Shown: positions 3,488-5,488 of the stretch, one piece after another
Layout of the letters: every line of letters starts with the position of its first letter
How positions within the stretch are numbered: position 1 is the stretch's first letter
Source: Desulfotignum sp.
Lineage (GTDB): Bacteria > Desulfobacterota > Desulfobacteria > Desulfobacterales > Desulfobacteraceae
Direction: 5' to 3'
Assembly (NCBI GenBank): GCA_021737445.1
Contig: JAIPDY010000217.1
Location: forward strand, 1-5,488
DNA: 5,488 nt
Notes under the pieces: model-generated
Seen by the model: only the letters and a program-made list of their open reading frames with translations
Told to the model about the DNA's origin: nothing
The model's database searches: none
Translations under genes and position numbers: made by a program

Positions 3488-4675
3488 ATGATCTCACCCC
3501 ATACCCGGTTTGTTTCTGTATTTTTTTTGATTCTGATTCTGGGGGCGGTTCCTGTTCACAGCAACGCAGGTCAGATCCCTTCTGCCCTGGCAGAGATTTC
3601 AGGGCCGGACCAGGCCGCCCTGGAAAAAGCTGCCGAAAACCCGCACACCGGGATACTGGTGACAGACGACCAGGGGCAGGTGCTGTTCTCCCAGAACCCG
3701 GACACCCCCATGGTGCCGGCCTCCATTCTAAAGATATTGACCAGCCTGGCAGCGCTGGAACACCTGGGGCCGGGATACCGGTTTGCCACCCGGGCGGCCT
3801 ATGATCCTTTAACCCATATCCTGTATGTCCAGGGGATGGGAGATCCGTTGTTCGTTTCAGAGGCGATTCTGGATTTCTGCCGGCAGATTGTCCAAAAAAC
3901 CGGGATACAGCAGATTAATAAAATCAGCATTGACCAGCACTATTTTGCGCCGGACATAACCATCCCCGGCACGGGCCGGTCTTTGAATCCATATGATGCC
4001 ACCACCGGTGCGTTGTGTGCCAATTTCAACACCCTGCACTTTGCCTGGGATGCGGAATCCAATGCGTTTGTAAGTGCCGAGCCCCAGACCCCGCTGCTGG
4101 ATCTGTTCAAGGATAAAATCAAACAAACCCGATTGCGCCAGGGCAGAATTTTACTAAGAAAAGAGCTGCGGTCCCTGTACCCGGGCCTGCTCATGGCCCG
4201 TTTTTTCAAAGATATGGGAGTTGCTGTAGCAGGGCCGGTGGAAACCGGACAGATCCGGGAGAAGGAACAGATCCTCACCCTGACATCCCCATTTACACTG
4301 GAAGACGTGGTGAAAAAACTGCTCAAATATTCCAACAATTTTATGGCCAACCAGGTGATGCTGGCCCTGGGAGCCCATGTGTACGGCCCGCCGGCCACGC
4401 TGGACAAAGGCATAAAGGTGTTGACCGCATTTGCGAAAAAATCTCTGGGCTGGAAGACGGTGATGCTTGCCGAAGGATCAGGCCTGTCAAGAAAAAACCG
4501 GGTCACACCGGCACAGATGGGTCAACTGCTGCTCGTCTTCATGCCCCACCATGCGCTGCTGAAGACCACAGGTACCCAATACTACAAAACCGGCACCCTC
4601 ACCGGCATCAACACCCGGGCCGGGTATTTTATCGGCAGGAACCAGCGTCTCTATCCCTTTGTGATCATGAGGTAG
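3488..4675 (+). CDS. dacB: Secreted S13-family (PBP4-type) D-Ala-D-Ala carboxypeptidase/endopeptidase
   Basis: This 395-residue penicillin-binding protein of class C type (peptidase S13) acts in the periplasm, trimming D-Ala from peptidoglycan stem peptides and/or cutting cross-links. Residues 1-27 form a signal peptide (R7, hydrophobic FVSVFFLILILGA, cleavage likely after SNA). The three active-site motifs are present: S79-ILK82 (SxxK), S282-N-N284 (SxN) and K367-TGT370, plus the family block GSGLSRKNRVTP. Motif spacing is shorter than in E. coli DacB, so the accessory domains are reduced. The protein ends FVIMR only 25 residues after KTGT, where relatives usually run on for 20 or more residues. 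The C terminus may therefore be trimmed, since the stop lies 2 bases from convergent folE2. The family is certain; the symbol is approximate. Confidence 0.9.
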   Translation: MISPHTRFVSVFFLILILGAVPVHSNAGQIPSALAEISGPDQAALEKAAENPHTGILVTDDQGQVLFSQNPDTPMVPASILKILTSLAALEHLGPGYRFATRAAYDPLTHILYVQGMGDPLFVSEAILDFCRQIVQKTGIQQINKISIDQHYFAPDITIPGTGRSLNPYDATTGALCANFNTLHFAWDAESNAFVSAEPQTPLLDLFKDKIKQTRLRQGRILLRKELRSLYPGLLMARFFKDMGVAVAGPVETGQIREKEQILTLTSPFTLEDVVKKLLKYSNNFMANQVMLALGAHVYGPPATLDKGIKVLTAFAKKSLGWKTVMLAEGSGLSRKNRVTPAQMGQLLLVFMPHHALLKTTGTQYYKTGTLTGINTRAGYFIGRNQRLYPFVIMR

Positions 4676-4677
4676 TG

Positions 4678-5445
4678 CTATTTTTCGATGTAGGCGTAGG
4701 CGCTGTGGTTGTGGATGGATTCAAAATTTTCCGCACTCACGGAAAACCAGGTGATGTTAGTGTCAGCCATCAGGGTTTTGGCCACGTCCCGGGCCAGGTC
4801 TTCCACAAACTTGGGGTTGTTGTAGGCTTTTTCAGTGACAAATTTTTCATCTTCTCTTTTGAGCACGGAATAGATGTCACAGGAAGCGGCTTTTTCCACG
4901 ATGCTCACCACGTCTTCGATCCAGATCAGCTTTTTGAACCGGGCGCTCACCAGGACCTCGCCGCGCTGGTTGTGGGCACCGCAGTCACTGATCTCCTTGG
5001 AACAGGGGCACACCGAGGTCACAGGCACGGCCACCTTCAAAATGATGTCCGTGGCGCTGCCGGCATTGGAAGACCCGATAATGGAACAGGTGTAATCCAT
5101 CAATCCGCTGACCCCGGCACTGGGGGATTTTTTTTTGATAAAATAGGGAAAGGTGATCTCGATGTGGGAGGACCTGGCACCCAGGATCGTTTTCATGTCC
5201 GCCAGGATCGTGGTCAAAGATTCCAGGGAGATGCGGGTTCTGGACTGGTGGAGAATTTCCACAAACCGGCTCATGTGGGTGCCTTTGCACTGGTGGGGCA
5301 GATCCACGTACATGCTGATCTCCGCCACAGTGGACTGGGTCCCCCGGTTTTTATCCAAAACCTTTACCGGGTATTTAAGCCCTTTGATGCCGACCTTGTC
5401 AATAGGGATCTTCCTGAAATCAGGCTGGTTCTGTGTATCTATCAT
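4678..5445 (-). CDS. folE2: GTP cyclohydrolase FolE2 (type IB)
   Basis: This 255-residue cytoplasmic enzyme makes 7,8-dihydroneopterin triphosphate from GTP, the first step toward tetrahydrofolate and also the route into queuosine precursors. It belongs to the FolE2 (GCYH-IB) family, which is unrelated in sequence to FolE and can work with metals other than zinc. Hallmarks are PDFRKIPIDKVGIKGLKYPV at 8-27, the VPVTSVCPCSKEIS block with C146 (likely catalytic/metal Cys), H158 in CGAHNQRG, and the C-terminal HNHSAYAY. The length is normal. The ATG at 5445 is the only start codon in the frame before the window edge. No good SD is seen, and the frame stays open upstream. A run of nine A (minus strand, complement of 5128-5136) encodes KKK. 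folE2 converges on the dacB-like gene with a 2-base gap. Confidence 0.97.
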   Translation of the reverse strand: MIDTQNQPDFRKIPIDKVGIKGLKYPVKVLDKNRGTQSTVAEISMYVDLPHQCKGTHMSRFVEILHQSRTRISLESLTTILADMKTILGARSSHIEITFPYFIKKKSPSAGVSGLMDYTCSIIGSSNAGSATDIILKVAVPVTSVCPCSKEISDCGAHNQRGEVLVSARFKKLIWIEDVVSIVEKAASCDIYSVLKREDEKFVTEKAYNNPKFVEDLARDVAKTLMADTNITWFSVSAENFESIHNHSAYAYIEK

Positions 5446-5488
5446 GTCTGCTGCGGTATCAGATATCCTGTTTGTCCGGCTTTGGTTT

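Noticed and set aside
3418..3804. ORF starting in the right direct repeat (MMIYMDQ...).
   Set aside because: It overlaps the dacB-like gene in another frame, and its composition is that of a shadow of the real gene, which carries a signal peptide and all active-site motifs.

Overview
The window looks like chromosomal DNA of a Desulfobacterota-type bacterium, of the Desulfobacter / Desulfotignum / Desulfobacula kind. This rests on the general look of the FolE2, GDP-fucose synthase and S13 peptidase proteins and on the abundance of toxin-antitoxin and Rpn genes. It is an impression from the sequence, not a search result. Housekeeping and cell-envelope genes (fcl, dacB-like, folE2) alternate with accessory defence or addiction modules that carry signs of rearrangement.

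Layout. Positions 1-167 form a large imperfect inverted repeat around an 11-base C run. Its right arm is the 3' end of a HI1420-type antitoxin gene. Its left arm is a mutated, opposite-facing copy of that 3' end. Positions 128-985 (minus strand) hold a tightly packed operon read hicB - hicA remnant - HI1419-type RelE-like toxin - HI1420-type HTH antitoxin. All three junctions are 4-base ATGA overlaps. The hicA toxin is reduced to its first 15-18 codons and has been joined directly onto the start of the next toxin. A good sigma70-like promoter (1024-1053) precedes hicB. Positions 1070-2026 (minus) encode GDP-L-fucose synthase. Positions 2027-2395 are intergenic and rich in palindromes.

Positions 2396-3406 (+) encode a PD-(D/E)XK Rpn/YhgA family nuclease with intact D67, E87-x-K89 and Q99. 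The main find is inside this gene. A near-perfect Shine-Dalgarno (GGGAGG, 7-base spacing) stands before an in-frame ATG at 3173, which would give a separate 77-residue C-terminal protein carrying four-residue EGKL-type repeats. This matches the gene-within-gene architecture shown for E. coli Rpn loci, in which a small RpnS antitoxin made from inside the gene neutralises the full-length RpnL toxin/antiphage nuclease. The full-length start has no SD. It sits where transcription from a strong promoter (TTGACT-17-TAAAAT) would begin, so it may be leaderless. The two products would then use different modes of translation initiation. The whole rpn cassette is bracketed by a 30-bp direct repeat (2201-2230 and 3417-3446, 2 mismatches), which suggests insertion or excision as a unit.

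Positions 3488-4675 (+) encode a secreted, compact S13 (PBP4-type) D-Ala-D-Ala carboxypeptidase/endopeptidase that appears short at its C terminus. It ends 2 bases before the convergent folE2 gene (4678-5445, minus), which encodes type IB GTP cyclohydrolase. The envelope and cofactor genes do not form an evident pathway together. The accessory modules appear to be inserted between them.
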